This document shows, piece by piece, positions 24,442 through 36,864 of a DNA stretch of 64,000 nucleotides. This stretch comes from Citrus sinensis (Eukaryota; Streptophyta; Magnoliopsida; Sapindales; Rutaceae): positions 50,137,501 to 50,201,500 of the forward strand of contig NC_068558.1 in assembly GCF_022201045.2 (NCBI RefSeq). Direction: 5' to 3'. The notes beneath the pieces were generated by a model. That model searched no databases, was not told the DNA's origin, and saw only the letters and a list, made by a program, of their open reading frames with translations. Both the position numbers and the translations under genes were made by a program. Position 1 is the stretch's first letter; each line of letters opens with the position of its first letter.

Positions 24442-25390
24442 TTAGTCAACTGAAACTGGTTGCATGTTCTCAGCTTCTTTCCTGAGTTCTTGAAACAGAG
24501 CAGATGACAAGTATCGCTCCCCAAAGCTCGCATGAACAGTCTGAATTCAAGCCAATAACAGTACTTACTAAAATGGAACACTCAATATATTGATAATTTA
24601 TTCATTTGAAGGCAGAATATATCGTACCACAATAAGTTTGCCTTTGTTCTCTGGCATGCTAGCAAGTCTTAGGGCTGCCACTGTATTGGCACCAGATGAT
24701 ATTCCAACCTACATAAACCAGAACATTGACATTGGGTTGAAAAGAACTTGAACTAGTATAATTAGGCAGCCGAGCAGAAGTATCATATTACCATAAGCCC
24801 TTCCTTCAATGCCAGTTCCCTGGCCATTTTTACTGCATCGTCACTACTAACCTGCCATATGAATATTTTTTTCAGCATCAAAGATAATTCCTTCCTTTAG
24901 GGTGCGTTTGGCACACTGCATTGTATTATGCTGTATTACATTATTTTAATGCTGGTGTATTGTATTATGTTGTATTGTATTAGCACTGTATTATAATAAT
25001 GTTATACAATGTTTGGTGCTACACTGTACTGTATTATTTTTTAAATTAATTTAAATTAAATATTATATTATATTAATGTTTTATATTATATTAATATATT
25101 TAAATTGCATTAATATTTTATGTTATTATTTATATTATTATTAATTTTAAATTAATATTATTCATATTTAAATATTTTTATTAGTTATAATAAGTTATAA
25201 ATTATTAATAAATTATAATGTAAAAATAAAAAATATACTATTATTGAATGATAAATTATTTATTTATTAATTTATATTAATAATTATAATATAAAAATAA
25301 ATAAAATAAAAATATTATATTAAATTAAAAACTATATTTATTTATTATTTTAGTATTATAATAATAATAAAGCAAAAAGCAAAAGTTAAA

Positions 25391-25425
<35 letters not shown>

Positions 25426-27928
25426 AATGCGTCAGTTGACGCATTAGCCTCCCACCCCAATCCCTTGCAATTTTGTTCCAAACATGAGTTTGGTATTATT
25501 TTAATGTGAACAGTATTATAATACCTCCTTAATACTACAACCAAACACACCCTTAGGGGAGTGTAATAGTTTGAGCATTAGCAATAGAACTTACCTCGAG
25601 AACCTTTTCCATCACATCCATGTCTAGTATATCTGGTTTGAATCCAACGCCATTGCCGGTAATGAGATGAGGACCTATTTCAATTGAAAAATATTGTCAA
25701 ACTAGCAGCTTCTTTATCTATGATAAAGGATTCAACAGAGGCTAAAGTAACTCAAAATCCAACAAAGGATTAGGACAATGCTTGCCTGGTTTGCCCCCAT
25801 TCAATATATTACTTTCAGCTGGTTCCACTCCATAGATCTATGATATTGAAAACAAAGATACTAATGAGTAACAAGGAAAGAAAACCAAAATTTACAACTC
25901 CTCTGGCCTTGTAGCAGATTGAGTCTCTGTCTTAGTCTTTTTTTAGAATATTACGATTTATTGTGACATACAATTATATTGAATCACCAATTAAATAACT
26001 ACCTTAACATTAGGATTTTGAGATTTAAGATACTGCCCGACACCAGAGACTGTTCCTCCACTACCGATTCCCATTACAAAGATGTCTACTTGTCCCATCG
26101 TATCCTCCCATATCTCAGGACCAGTTGTCTCAAAATGAACCTATTTTCATCCATCAGAGGGCACAATCTAATCATAAACTTACTCTTGTGCAAGTAGACA
26201 AATAAATAAATAAGAAAAGAGTTCAGTACCCGCGTATTGGCGGGATTTGAAAATTGTTGAAGCATGAAAGCATTTGGTGTGGATTCCAAAAGTTCTTGAG
26301 CCTTCTTAACAGTTCCTCCCATCCCCTTGGCTGGATCTGTGAGGATTAAATCAGCTCCAAATGCTCTCATTGTCACTCTCCTCTCCAAGCTTGTATAAGA
26401 GGGCATAGTTAGAACCATCTTATACCCTTTCATTGCTGCCATAAACGCCATGCTTATTCCCATGTTCCCTGACGTGGGCTCTATGATAGTGGTCTAATGA
26501 TTCAATAGCACAAGTTTGATAAAAACGTAAAGCTGCAGTCCGATAGTTCGAGGATAAACATATAAAACAACTGAGTGCAGTTCTCTATTTTTTCAGCTGA
26601 CCTTTCCGGGAGAAATTAAGTTTTTATTTTCTGCATCTTCGAGCATGGCCACTGCTGGTCTGGTGATAGAGTTCAAATAAGTAATCTATCCTATAGAAAT
26701 CTTATGATGGTATTAAAAAAGTCAGAATTTAGCTGTGGCAACAAAGAATAAAAAGATTCAAAAATACCTGTCCTTGATGCTAGCAGTGGGTTGGAACATT
26801 TCTTGCTTGACAGCAATATAAGCTCCACATCCTTCACTGACTTTGTTAAGAAACACAAGCGGGGTTCTTCCAATGAGCTGAAAGTGGAGCAATGAAAGCA
26901 AATTTAATCAGTTAAGACAATTCCATAATTAAATGTATTCCAAGACAATTTCAACCATCCAAAATGCAAAATTCATGTACAGTGAAGTACTTCGACATCA
27001 ATACTTTTTATACAGCAAAAATTCATAAAATTCAAGAGTCAGTAAGCCAATCGAGATTAAATTTCTAATGGCAAAAGATTCATATAATTAATTTCTAAAA
27101 GCTGACCACATATTGCTGAAATGAGCATTTCTTTTAAATTAAATGGCTATATTTCTAGGGCGCCCGACATGATGGCACTTGCAAGATCATCATTATAGAT
27201 GCACGAACACTATAATTTTTTTTTTGTTTTTTTTTATCAAATACTTAGAAAAAAAGTACTTTTTGTGTATTTATTTATTTTTTTATTATTTGAATGCTAA
27301 CTCAAAAGACACTCCTTCTCCACACATCCAAACATTTCCAGCTCGCGCCAATAAGTATCCAAAATCAAAAGTTAAAAATGGTAACGCAGAATTATTCAGA
27401 TTTTAACTTCTAAGCAAAAATAAACCTGATTGGTGAGTGATATTATTAAAGGAGATAATAGACCAAAACGAAATTGAAATAAATCAATAATGAATATATA
27501 CTGGAATAACGTTCGGTTTATACGTGTCAGCAGCGCGTAACAGAGCAGACTCTGTCCCGCTCAGGCATTAGATAATGTTAAAAATAAATTTTTTTATATT
27601 TATTTTTCCATTAAAGAATTGTTATGGCATGAAAGGAAAAAAAATGATGAAAAGGGACAAATTGAAAATGAAAAAATAAGTTTTGAAAAGGGAGAAAACA
27701 GAAGTAAAGAAAGAAACAGAGGGAGATATATAATTAAATTGAAATTACCTGGGAAACATCTCTCTTGATGTTGGTAGCTGGAAGATCCTTGGGCAAATCT
27801 CTGAGTCTCTGAGCAAAAGATGAAGAATCAACCGGCGCCGGCTGTGAGGAGACCAGTCTTCTCATCAACATGGGTTCGCTGCATGTTAAGGCTCTTTTCT
27901 TCAAGAAACTCCTCAAAGCAGCAGCCAT
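24442..27928 (-). CDS. CYSC1: mitochondrial L-3-cyanoalanine synthase / cysteine synthase
   Basis: This PLP enzyme of the O-acetylserine(thiol)lyase family makes beta-cyanoalanine and sulfide from cysteine and cyanide, detoxifying the cyanide released in ethylene synthesis. Ten exons join to 373 aa: 27749-27928, 26768-26877, 26602-26659, 26230-26493, 26003-26140, 25786-25837, 25595-25674, 24792-24851, 24628-24708, 24442-24540. Seen: a basic, serine-rich leader ([19 protein letters not shown]) fitting mitochondrial import; [21 protein letters not shown] lysine K95 in SIKDR; SGNMG (124-128); GIGSGGT (228-234); C-terminal [15 protein letters not shown]. Leader and C-terminus match the mitochondrial CAS-C1 branch better than cytosolic or plastid cysteine synthases. 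Intron 6 starts with GC (CCAG then GCAAGC). Intron 7 holds a MITE. The ATG at 27928 follows an A-rich leader. Confidence 0.95.
24900..25552. mobile_element. Tourist/Harbinger-type MITE in cyanoalanine synthase intron 7
   Basis: The ends GGGTGCGTTTGG and CCAAACACACCC are inverted repeats, flanked by TTA at 24897-24899 and 25553-25555, the PIF/Harbinger target. The interior is TA-rich with repeated TGTATTATG-type words and an A run of about 30 bases near 25397. It has no coding capacity. Length 653 bp. It enlarges the intron 24852-25594. Confidence 0.8.
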
Positions 27929-28478
27929 TTTTAATAATAATGGAGGTTGGAGGAGGAACTTTAAATTTGAGCAAAAATAATAATTCACTCTTTACAAGAA
28001 CCACTCCCACTTCCACCAGCACTTGCAGCGGATAACAAATTAAGGCTCTGAGTGTGGTGATGGTAGTATGTAGAAGGTGCGTGGTGGTCACAGAATCCGG
28101 AGCCCCCCTTTTATACTAATTTCTTTGTTTTTAACGTAACGAAAACTAAAATGGCCTCGTTAATAGGGATCGAGGTTGGTGGTGGGACAAGCACGAAGGA
28201 ATCATCATGACGTTCATTCATTTATTTTTATTACCATTTTTTGTGCTATTTCGCTCGCCGAAATATACATATACATCCACGTATATATATATATATATAT
28301 GGATCCCTCTAAGTTACATGCATGTACCTTACAACCCTCTCATATGAATAGTGAATGGACCCACATTATTCACTATTCATGTGAAAGGATTGTAAGGTAT
28401 ATGAATAGTGAGTGGACCCACATTATTCACTATTCATGTGAAAGGATTGTAAGGTACATGCATGTAAATTAACATTAA

Positions 28479-28513
<35 letters not shown>

Positions 28514-29328
28514 CTCCTTTCTTACATGCATGATATATACATCCTCTCACATAAATAGTATATATGTTTTTACATATATGTAAGATAAGAATTATATATA
28601 TATATGTGTGTGTGTGGGGGGGGGGGGCGCACGCGCGTATGTATATATAGAAGAAGAAGAAATATTATTACCCGCTCTATGCACCCAAAGTAACATAAAA
28701 TTTAGTATAAAGGCATAAAAAAATTTGTTATAGTAAATTTCATGTAGTTATTATTATTATTTTTTGTTTTTTATATTTGTTATAGTAAATTTCATGTAGT
28801 TATTATTATTATTTTTTGTTTTTTAGTGATGATGTTCTTTTTTTTTTTACTGCTTTTTATGTATATGCCAATTTTGAAATGATGATTTGTTGTGAATAAA
28901 ATAACTTATAGAGCAATGCTATTTGCAGATGACGTTATATATAAAATTACTCCATGACCACTAAAATTTAAATATATATATATATTACTATAAAACAAAC
29001 TTATTCATTAATAAATATTGTTATTTATGCATAAGCATCTTTGATCTATTTGTCACATGTAATGTTGTCCGTGAATGTCATGCAAATAGAAATTTCCTAA
29101 TTTATATACTAATTGGGTGGTATAACTATTAAATGCCACCCTCAGATTCTGGAAACATATAAAAATAAGGAAAGGATTTGACCGCCATATATATGTATGT
29201 TAATTGTACTATTATATGTGGTAGAACCGATAAACCATTATATTTTATATGTATTCTAGTAAAGAAAATTTATTGTTTTCTTAAAGTATTACTTCTTAAT
29301 TATTCATTGTTTGTTTGACATGTATATG
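27929..29328. other. upstream region of cyanoalanine synthase and repeat-rich spacer
   Basis: The first 150 bp are the likely 5' UTR and promoter of the synthase (minus strand). Beyond 28270 there are TA dinucleotide runs (28282, 28483), a palindromic MITE (28314-28467), a degenerate relative of it (about 28521-28584), a G run after GTGTGTG (28608-28627) and a duplicated unit of about 60 bp containing TTGTTATAGTAAATTTCATG (28727 and 28779). No gene is seen. Confidence 0.6.
28314..28467. mobile_element. palindromic MITE with internal tandem duplication
   Basis: The ends TTACATGCATGTA and TACATGCATGTAA are inverted repeats, continuing inward as CCTTACAA and ATGAATAGTGAAT. Within it, a unit running from ATGAATAGTGA through GGACCCACATTATTCACT to GGATTGTAAGGTA is present twice in tandem (about 28344 and 28399). 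Another member of the family begins at 63931 at the right edge of the window. Confidence 0.75.
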
Positions 29329-30763
29329 TAGGGGTGGGCATGGGTTGGTTTGGGTTGGATTTTAAGTCAACCCAAACCAAACCATAAAAATTTGGATTCA
29401 ACCCAAACCAACCCAAATATTTTTAACCCAAACCAAACCAAACCATTTGGGTTTGGTTTGGGTTTGGTTTGAATTTTATTATCAAAATAATTTTTATTTT
29501 AATAAAATTTAATTATATCAAAATTATAATAATTATTAATTGTTATTAATTATTAAATTGATATTAAAATATAAAAAAATATAGTGGATAAAAATTATAA
29601 ATTTTACAATAACTTAGTCCTTAAATTAAAGAATACTAGAAAATCAAAATAAAGTTTAATCACAAAAATTATTATTTCTCAATAAATAAGAATGTACACT
29701 TTAATAATAAACTTTCACAAACATGACATTAACAATCTAATAATAAATTTTGCCACTTGTTATTTATTTAATTATGTAATATTTATTTTTATTGATCATT
29801 TTGGTAGTTTTGCGTTATGTTGTCTACTTATATGTTTAATTTTAGGGAGATTGCCAGTTTCCCCCCTACAATAATCAACGTATATTATTTTTCCCCCTAA
29901 TGCTTTTATAATGGCCAAAAACCCCCATAATAGTATAAGTTTACAATATTACCCTTATTTTCAACTACTCTTTTATTTATATTTATTCTAAATTAAATAA
30001 ATCACATGAATAGAAACTAAATAAAAAATAAAGCATTAAAAACAAGAAATATATGTTTTGATATGAACAAAAAAATTAATAATAAAATTTTTTTATACTT
30101 ATTTATTTTGTGAAAATTTTCTTATAATAAATATATAAGAAAATTATTAGTCAAATGATAAAAAAATTATTATAAGAAAACTTGAATGACAAATAAAAAT
30201 TTATTATAAGATAAATAATAAAATATTTTACCTATACTTTTTACATTTAATTTTAAAATATTATAAAATATTTATTATAAGAAAATGTTCATAAAATAAA
30301 TAATTATAAGAAAAAAATTTTGTAAATAAGAAGAAATTTATGTTATTTCTTCTTAGTAGAGTCTCCTGCTCTTTCTATGATGATCCTTCCATGTCGGAGG
30401 AATTATTTTTGTAAATAAGGAAAAAAAATTATGTTATTTACAACAATATTTATTTAATTTAAATTTATTTTTACTGTTATTTTCATTTTCTAACTGTTGA
30501 CAATTGATCACGCCGTAAAAAATTTAATGGTGGTCTTTCACTTATTTGTGTTCATTTATTTTGTTTTCATTTATTTCATTTGAAAAATTTGTGTGTTGGG
30601 ATTTTGTCCATAACCCATGGGTAAACCATACCCAAACCATAATGAAATAGTTTTCTACATAAAACCCACATCTAACCCATTTTCATGATTTACCCAACCC
30701 AAACCATTTAATTTGGTTTGAGTTTGGATAAACCCATGGGTTGTGGGTTTATGCCCACCCCTA
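29329..30763. mobile_element. non-autonomous hAT-like element (AACCCAAACC-type subterminal repeats)
   Basis: The ends TAGGGGTGGGCAT and ATGCCCACCCCTA are inverted repeats with an exact 8-bp duplication, TGTATATG, at 29321-29328 and 30764-30771. The subterminal regions carry arrays of AACCCAAACCAAACC in opposite orientation (29340-29480 and 30600-30755). The AT-rich centre holds no transposase frame. Length 1435 bp. Confidence 0.88.
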
Positions 30764-30825
30764 TGTATATGTATAAATTATCATGATTCATTAAAATATA
30801 TACACGATAAATAATGAATGATTAC

Positions 30826-31074
30826 TAATGGATTTTTGGTCCAATGAGAGAAATCTAACACTTACAATGTTGAATGTAAGAGTTCGAACCTCCATAAAAT
30901 CTTTACGAATAAATGTTAGTTTCACTTCTCTCTTAAATATCAACTAATTGAGTGGAAATAATATTTCTATTACAAATATGAGTGAAGTAGACACTCTTCG
31001 AATATTAGAGATGATTTAAAATATCTAAGTAAGTGTTTCAGTGTGTCAATGTAAAATTTTTTTTTTAAAAAAAA
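30826..31074 (+). mobile_element. tRNA-type SINE with perfect target duplication
   Basis: The 249-bp body is flanked by a perfect 10-bp repeat, GAATGATTAC (30816-30825 and 31075-31084). Near the 5' end an A-box-like segment (TGGTCCAATGAGAG) is followed about 40 bp later by a B-box-like AGTTCGAACCTCC. The 3' end is a T run then an A run. Body words such as ATGAGTGAAGTAGAC and TCGAATATTAGA recur in order in a second, older copy at about 32080-32310. Confidence 0.7.
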
Positions 31075-31084
31075 GAATGATTAC

Positions 31085-33835
31085 GAGGAAATGGTCCAAA
31101 AACACTCAAGACTCCCATGTTGGGAGTGGTGGCTGCTGGTCCAATGTAGAGCTGCCTCCTGGCTATAAAGAATGGTCAAATTTCATCAAAAAGCAAATGA
31201 ATGCATCATGCATGTATAATTTTGAAACGCAAGTAAAAACAGCGCGGCCACCAGGCACCCACTGATGACAAAAACCCAAAGATTTGGTCCACTAAAGGAT
31301 GGCATCCATTTAATTTAATTTTACCACATTTTTTTAGCTAGTTCACAGTAGAGGTGAGTGTGTGACAGACACTATACTAGGCATTTCGACATTTTAACAG
31401 AACCCTCGATAGTCTGTCAGTCCATTAACAGAACCTCCATATGGTCTGTTGGTTCATACGTAAGGAGAGGAAAACAAAACTAAAAAAAAAAAGAATTTCA
31501 ATATTATTATTAATAATATTATTCACGACGCAGGTACGCAAATGGAATGTGCCAGGTGAAAATTGCGGATCACTAGTAAGCTTCGGATATCAGAAGCGGG
31601 CCAAAAGTGTATTTGTCAAGTGAGCAGTGGCTACCCTGGCGCCTTTCCGGCTTTGGGGGATTAATCACCAAGACGACGTGGCGTGGCGTGACACGCCGCC
31701 GGGCGTTCTTGATAAAGGTTAAGCTATAAATTAAGCCTACTCCATCCATTGCATCTAATCGAATCGAATCGAATCGATTCGTTTTGTCATGAGTTGTTGT
31801 GATGCAATTGCTTACGACTTTAGTTACTTACATTAACAGCCACCTGCCTCCATCTTTCCGTTGCCCATTGGTTCAGCGTACCTGCTGTTGTTTCTTTCAC
31901 GTTTTATTTATTTTATGCAAGGGTGGTAAATTTTGGAATCACTTCTATTTGTAATTGGGGATGGCTATGGCTATGGGTATCATTCAACGTGAATTTATTA
32001 TTATTAAACTCACATCCGTAGAGAATATAAATCATCAAATCAGCCTGCAATTCATAAGGAATTTTTTTTTTAAAAAAAAAAAACACTTATTACGAACTTT
32101 AACGACTATTAAATTTGTCACTCGGTCTTTAGTTGAATGACTGGGCTGCTGCCCTAACAGTTCAAGTCCCTAAAATATTGTGGGGTTCAATTTTTTCTTT
32201 AATTATTGAATGAAATTTTTTTTTTTTTATTAATATGAGTAAGTGAAGTAGACGTCCTCGAATATTAGATATAATAAATATTTGGACAGTATTTCATGAT
32301 AATGTATATAAAATTAGTCTCAATAATAATTTCATATAAATATGAGTGATAATTTGATTATAAATATCAGTAATAGTCTTATGTAATATAAATTATAGTT
32401 TGATTGTTATAATCAGTTTCAAAAAAAGAAAAAAAAACAATTATCAAACTTGTAATACACAGTAAACTTTTTGTCATCCCAATTAGCACCATGATAATTG
32501 CAACTGGTCATGCAATCTCATCCGTTACAAATAAAGAGATTTCAGTTTCATCTTATTCAACCTATTACCTTATTGTCATCGTGTAAACAATTCAATTTAC
32601 TTCGTTCCTGTATATCCATATGCTTGATTTGTCAGATAAAATAGATTACAGACTAGAACACATCACTTGAAAAAAGTTCTGAACATTATTTATTTTATTT
32701 ATTAAAAAAATAATATTAAAAACACTCTTTTAAATAATCATATATATAGTAGTATCATACCGTGAAGTTTAATGTTACAGAAAGGCATTTTTATTGGAAT
32801 GGACCCTCAGCCTTGGAATTTCATTCATCGTCTAGTTCGTGGGATTCATTTTTCATAAGTAAGTGACAACGTTTATATGTGCCTAAATTGACATTTAAAG
32901 TTTTAAACTGGCCGGCTACGAGGGAGATAGAGAAACTATCAATCAATTCAACAAGATTGGTTCTTGTTCTTTTTTTTCTTTTTTTTTTTTTTGTTTCTGC
33001 AGGCCATTTTCTCTTTTTATTTCTAGATATTTTGGTAGCGAAAGAGGCCTTATTAAATTTTAATTAAAATTCCTGAATATTAATTCTTCACCGTGCATTT
33101 CTCTCTGGAAGTTTTAAAAAAAAAGGTAAAGAGTCCGACAACTTAATTACGGAAAACAAATGATCTTCATTTTTCAATAAGTTGAAGCGACGACGCAATG
33201 TTGACGATGAGAAAAAGATGGCAACAACGAAGCCATAGGCATGCGACGGTTCAGTACAAGCCAATGCCATGAAATGAAAATGTGGCCGGCTTTCATTTTT
33301 TCCAGTTCTTTCTTTCTGCTCACGCCACTTTTTCTACCAAACACCGTAACCCAGCAGTTTCCCCTGCGGATGAAGTAAATATTGAGAACGTTGTCTCTTT
33401 GTGTGTGCGCGTTGCTTTATTTATTTATTTATTTTTCTTTCAAAAGATTTAAAAGTATATTTTTGAGCCAAAAGCTATTAAGAAACCATGATTATCTCAT
33501 GAATGAACCCAATATAATATAGGTATTCCAAAATTATTGTATGAGAGAATAGTCTTAACCTTGTGTAATCACTAATAGAGGGTGATATAAAATGTATAAA
33601 AAACTTAGGAGAGTTTAAATGAAATGACCTACATTCACTACCCACGCTACTTTATCACAAAATATATTGAGATTCTATAGATTATTCTTTAAAAATAAAA
33701 AAATAAAAAGTTTCCTTAATTTAAAAGGAACTCTAATTGGAATATATATATACTTCTGATCACATATATTAGTCAATTCAATTATGTAAACTCTCCCGCC
33801 ATAGTTGAACTTTAAAACACTAGGGTTTAGCAATA
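31085..33835. other. intergenic, no gene seen
   Basis: AT-rich spacer with short open frames only. It contains a second SINE-like copy (about 32080-32310), a tandem AATCG repeat (about 31759-31782), a GC-rich palindromic patch (31676-31706) and several poly-T tracts. No reading frame shows family similarity or a consistent exon pattern. Confidence 0.55.
32080..32310 (+). mobile_element. degenerate SINE-like copy
   Basis: This stretch resembles the element at 30826-31074: a B-box-like AGTTCAAGTCCCT (about 32160), then TATGAGTAAGTGAAGTAGAC (32235) and CTCGAATATTAGATATAATA (32257). Borders and target duplications are unclear. Confidence 0.45.
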
Positions 33836-34037
33836 AAGTAATGATATAGCCACAAACTCTTGTATAAACTTATCATGTACAAACCAATGCGACATGATAA
33901 CATTTTTTGAATTAAATATCTCTTGTCCCACATAATTTATTTTTATTATTTTGTATTTTCATTCAACCAATAAATTGATACCACATCAGTTTGTACAAGA
34001 TAAATTTGTACAAGAATTTGTGGCTCTATCATCACTC
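33836..34037. mobile_element. 202-bp Mutator-type MITE, copy 1
   Basis: Terminal inverted repeats of about 50 bp (AAGTAATGATATAGCCACAA; inverse right end GAGTGATGATAGAGCCACAA) are flanked by an exact 9-bp duplication TTAGCAATA (33827-33835 and 34038-34046). A 9-bp target suits the Mutator superfamily. The element is non-coding. A second copy of identical length is at 54057-54258. Confidence 0.85.
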
Positions 34038-34046
34038 TTAGCAATA

Positions 34047-36679
34047 TTTTACTCCCTTGGCTTATCTCATTAACCCATACTTTGCAACTAATTACACATA
34101 ATTCTAAACTTAACCTTGTTATATATATAACATCTTTTTCTTTCTCTCTCCTACTCTTTGGCCGGCTAGCCTTGCTTTTAACAACTTGTTAAAGGTAAAT
34201 TTTGGGCTTAACCATTTTTTTCCCCATTTTTTCTGGGTCAATTTTGCTTACTGATATGTGATGAGAGGTGATTAAAAAGCTTGAAAAATAATTCGATATG
34301 CATGTTAATTTTTCTTTTAAATTTGTTGGAAAATTGTCTTCAAATTTGGCAGAAACTTAAACTTTTGGAAGAATTAACGGATGAAATATTATCTTTCTCT
34401 AGTTGCTTGTGTTCTTGATGAGGCAAATTGGTTTTTCTACGAGGATTGAAGATTAAATTAGATGATTCAATTATGAAGTGTGATTGAAATTGAAAGCAGC
34501 GGGCTCTAAAAGCGGGTAAAGTTTACTCAATTACAAAGATTGAAGAGTAAACCGAAACTGTGAAGAAGCCTGTGAATACTGGTTATTTATTAGATTTAGT
34601 CATTTAGGCAAATTTATTGTCTTGGTTCATTGGCTCTGTTGGTTTCATGAGCAAGTGCTTTTTGAATTCCTAGCAAGATTGTTATTTTTGGACGTCAAAG
34701 GGTATCAAAAATCAAAATAGGTTTGGTGGCGGCGGCAGCAGAGAAAGGAAAAATATAAAGCATAATATCTATTTTTGGGTGAAGTTATTTGAACCAATCT
34801 AAATACTCTCTCAGCACCTACTTTTTCGAAATTAAATTTCTTACCATAATACTCATTTAATAATTTACCAAAAAAGACATGATAATATCATTAAAAATTA
34901 TATTTTAGTTACTATTTACACAAGTCTCGGCCAAGAGCCGGCATGTTCGTCCTTTCCTAAAAATAATTTTCAACATTAAATATAATTTAATAAATTATCA
35001 TCATAGAGAAGCAAAACCCACTTATCAAAAAGAATTTAATCACAAAATTAGAACTCAAACCATAAAAATAAAAAGAAGATGCTTGCTAAAAAGTTTACTC
35101 CTTTGCGGAAAAAGAAATTGTTTAGTGTGCTTTAAGGAATTTTTTTCCCCTATTCTTCGTCAACCTCTCAATGAGTAATGATTGCAATTTTTTGCAGTTT
35201 CTATTATTTTTATATTTTTGTTCATAATGTTGTAACTGAATAAATAACAACAAGAGACGTGAGTTGAAACTCTATTTCCAATTCTTATATTCTTTCGAGT
35301 TCTATGAATTAGTTTGATCATTGGAGAAAATAAATGTTGTATATGCTTTTACAATACTTGATTAAATGTCAAATTGTTCCCTCACCAATGCATCTGCAGT
35401 CGAGTTCTTGTAATTTCAATTGAGACGGAGGGGTCTAGGAGGTGAGAGAAAGAGAAAGCATGCACTTTCTTCCCATTTTCTTTTTATTTATCAAGAAAAT
35501 GCTATCATAATAGTTTATTTAAACAAGGATATGTTTGGCATTTAAGAGGGTTTGTATAGTAAAATATTAATTTTTAAATTTCAGTGATGAAATGGGCGGA
35601 GAGAGTATTTTGATAGGTTCAAATTGCCTTATTTTTATTTTTATCGAGGTAGTTTTGGATATACACCACTAGGCCTAGTCCAAGTCCATTTCATTGAAGC
35701 CCAGCCCAAGTTTGATTCTCCTTCAATTTAGTTTTTCTCCTCTCAGATTTATGTGATTGGCTATATTTGGCAGGGAAGATTAAATTAGATTGACTATTAA
35801 AATTATATTGAATTGAATTATGGCTAGTATAGTAATAATGCAATATTTAAAATAATTATTGTTAATTTTGCTGTAGAAATAATCACCTATAAAGATAATC
35901 AGCTAAATATTTAATAGATTTATCTTTAAAAGTATCGCGAGTTTTAAAAACAATCATATGTGTTTAGTCAATTTTACTGTTAAACTATTATAAGAATATA
36001 AATAATTGGATTGGACATAATATTAGATACAATTTATTTAAACATTTATAAACATGTATATAAAATATTTTTTTATTGTGTACATATAATAATTGATGAG
36101 TAAAATGAATATTTTATATTACAAATTTTATTTTATTATCTCAATATAATTAGTAACACTTAATTTCTTTAAATCTAATAATTTTATTTTCTAAAGATAA
36201 TTTTAGATTTTTATAATATATATAATTATATATATGGAATTGTATTAACTATAAAAGTAATTTTCAAAATCATTAATGCTCCTGTTTCCTTTCTTTTCAA
36301 TTTTGCTATAGGATGAGTGATTTCACAAAAAAATGATTTTTAAAAAAATTTACGAAGCATGAAAATTAATTTTTTGTTTTTTTAAATTATTTTTGAACCT
36401 CCCAAAAGTAATATTAAACGAGCTTTTAGGCTGAATTTTATATATTGCTTTCATAGATTTGGTGCGATATTAGATTAAACTATATTAAATTAAATATAAG
36501 TGAAGTTAAATAGTATTTTCAATAACAATTAAATTTATTTAAATTATATATTTTTATATATGATGTATATTATTGTCTACTAAACAAAACACTATTAAAT
36601 AATTAAATATAAAGTTATTTATTTATCAAATGATTAATTGCATGTTTTACATAATAATCAAATGATAAATGACATCTTT
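34047..36679. other. intergenic, no gene seen
   Basis: AT-rich DNA without a supported gene. From about 35755 to 36600 there are MITE-like words (GATTAAATTAGATTG and relatives) that also occur near 46700, but borders could not be fixed. Short poly-A/T and TA runs are common. Confidence 0.5.
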
Positions 36680-36686
36680 ATTAAGA

Positions 36687-36864
36687 GGAATTCTAGAATA
36701 TATTATAGGTACCATATCAGTCATATAATAAATAAATGATGTTATCTCATGTGGTCATTTATTTTGAAAAAATAACATGCAAGTGGTAGTTATATTAAAT
36801 ACAATTATATATGTCACACATGTAATAGTTAGTTGTAGATGTACCATAGAATTTCTCCTTAATA
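36687..36864. mobile_element. MITE, intact copy of the family split at 57.7 kb
   Basis: The ends AAGAGGAATTCTAGAAT and (inverse) AAGGAGAAATTCTATGG are inverted repeats. The interior (TCATTTATTTTGAAAAAATA, GCAAGTGGTAGTTATATTAA) matches the inverse of 57728-58183 once the nested element there is removed. The element is non-coding. Confidence 0.65.

Noticed and set aside
28176-28472. 98-aa + strand frame with an internal repeat (NSEWTHIIHYSCERIV)
   Set aside because: The peptide repeat is simply the tandem unit of the palindromic MITE read in one frame.
29340-30755. Interstitial telomere repeat
   Set aside because: The words are AACCCAAACC type, not the plant CCCTAAA repeat, and they lie in inverted orientation at the two ends of an element with an 8-bp target duplication.
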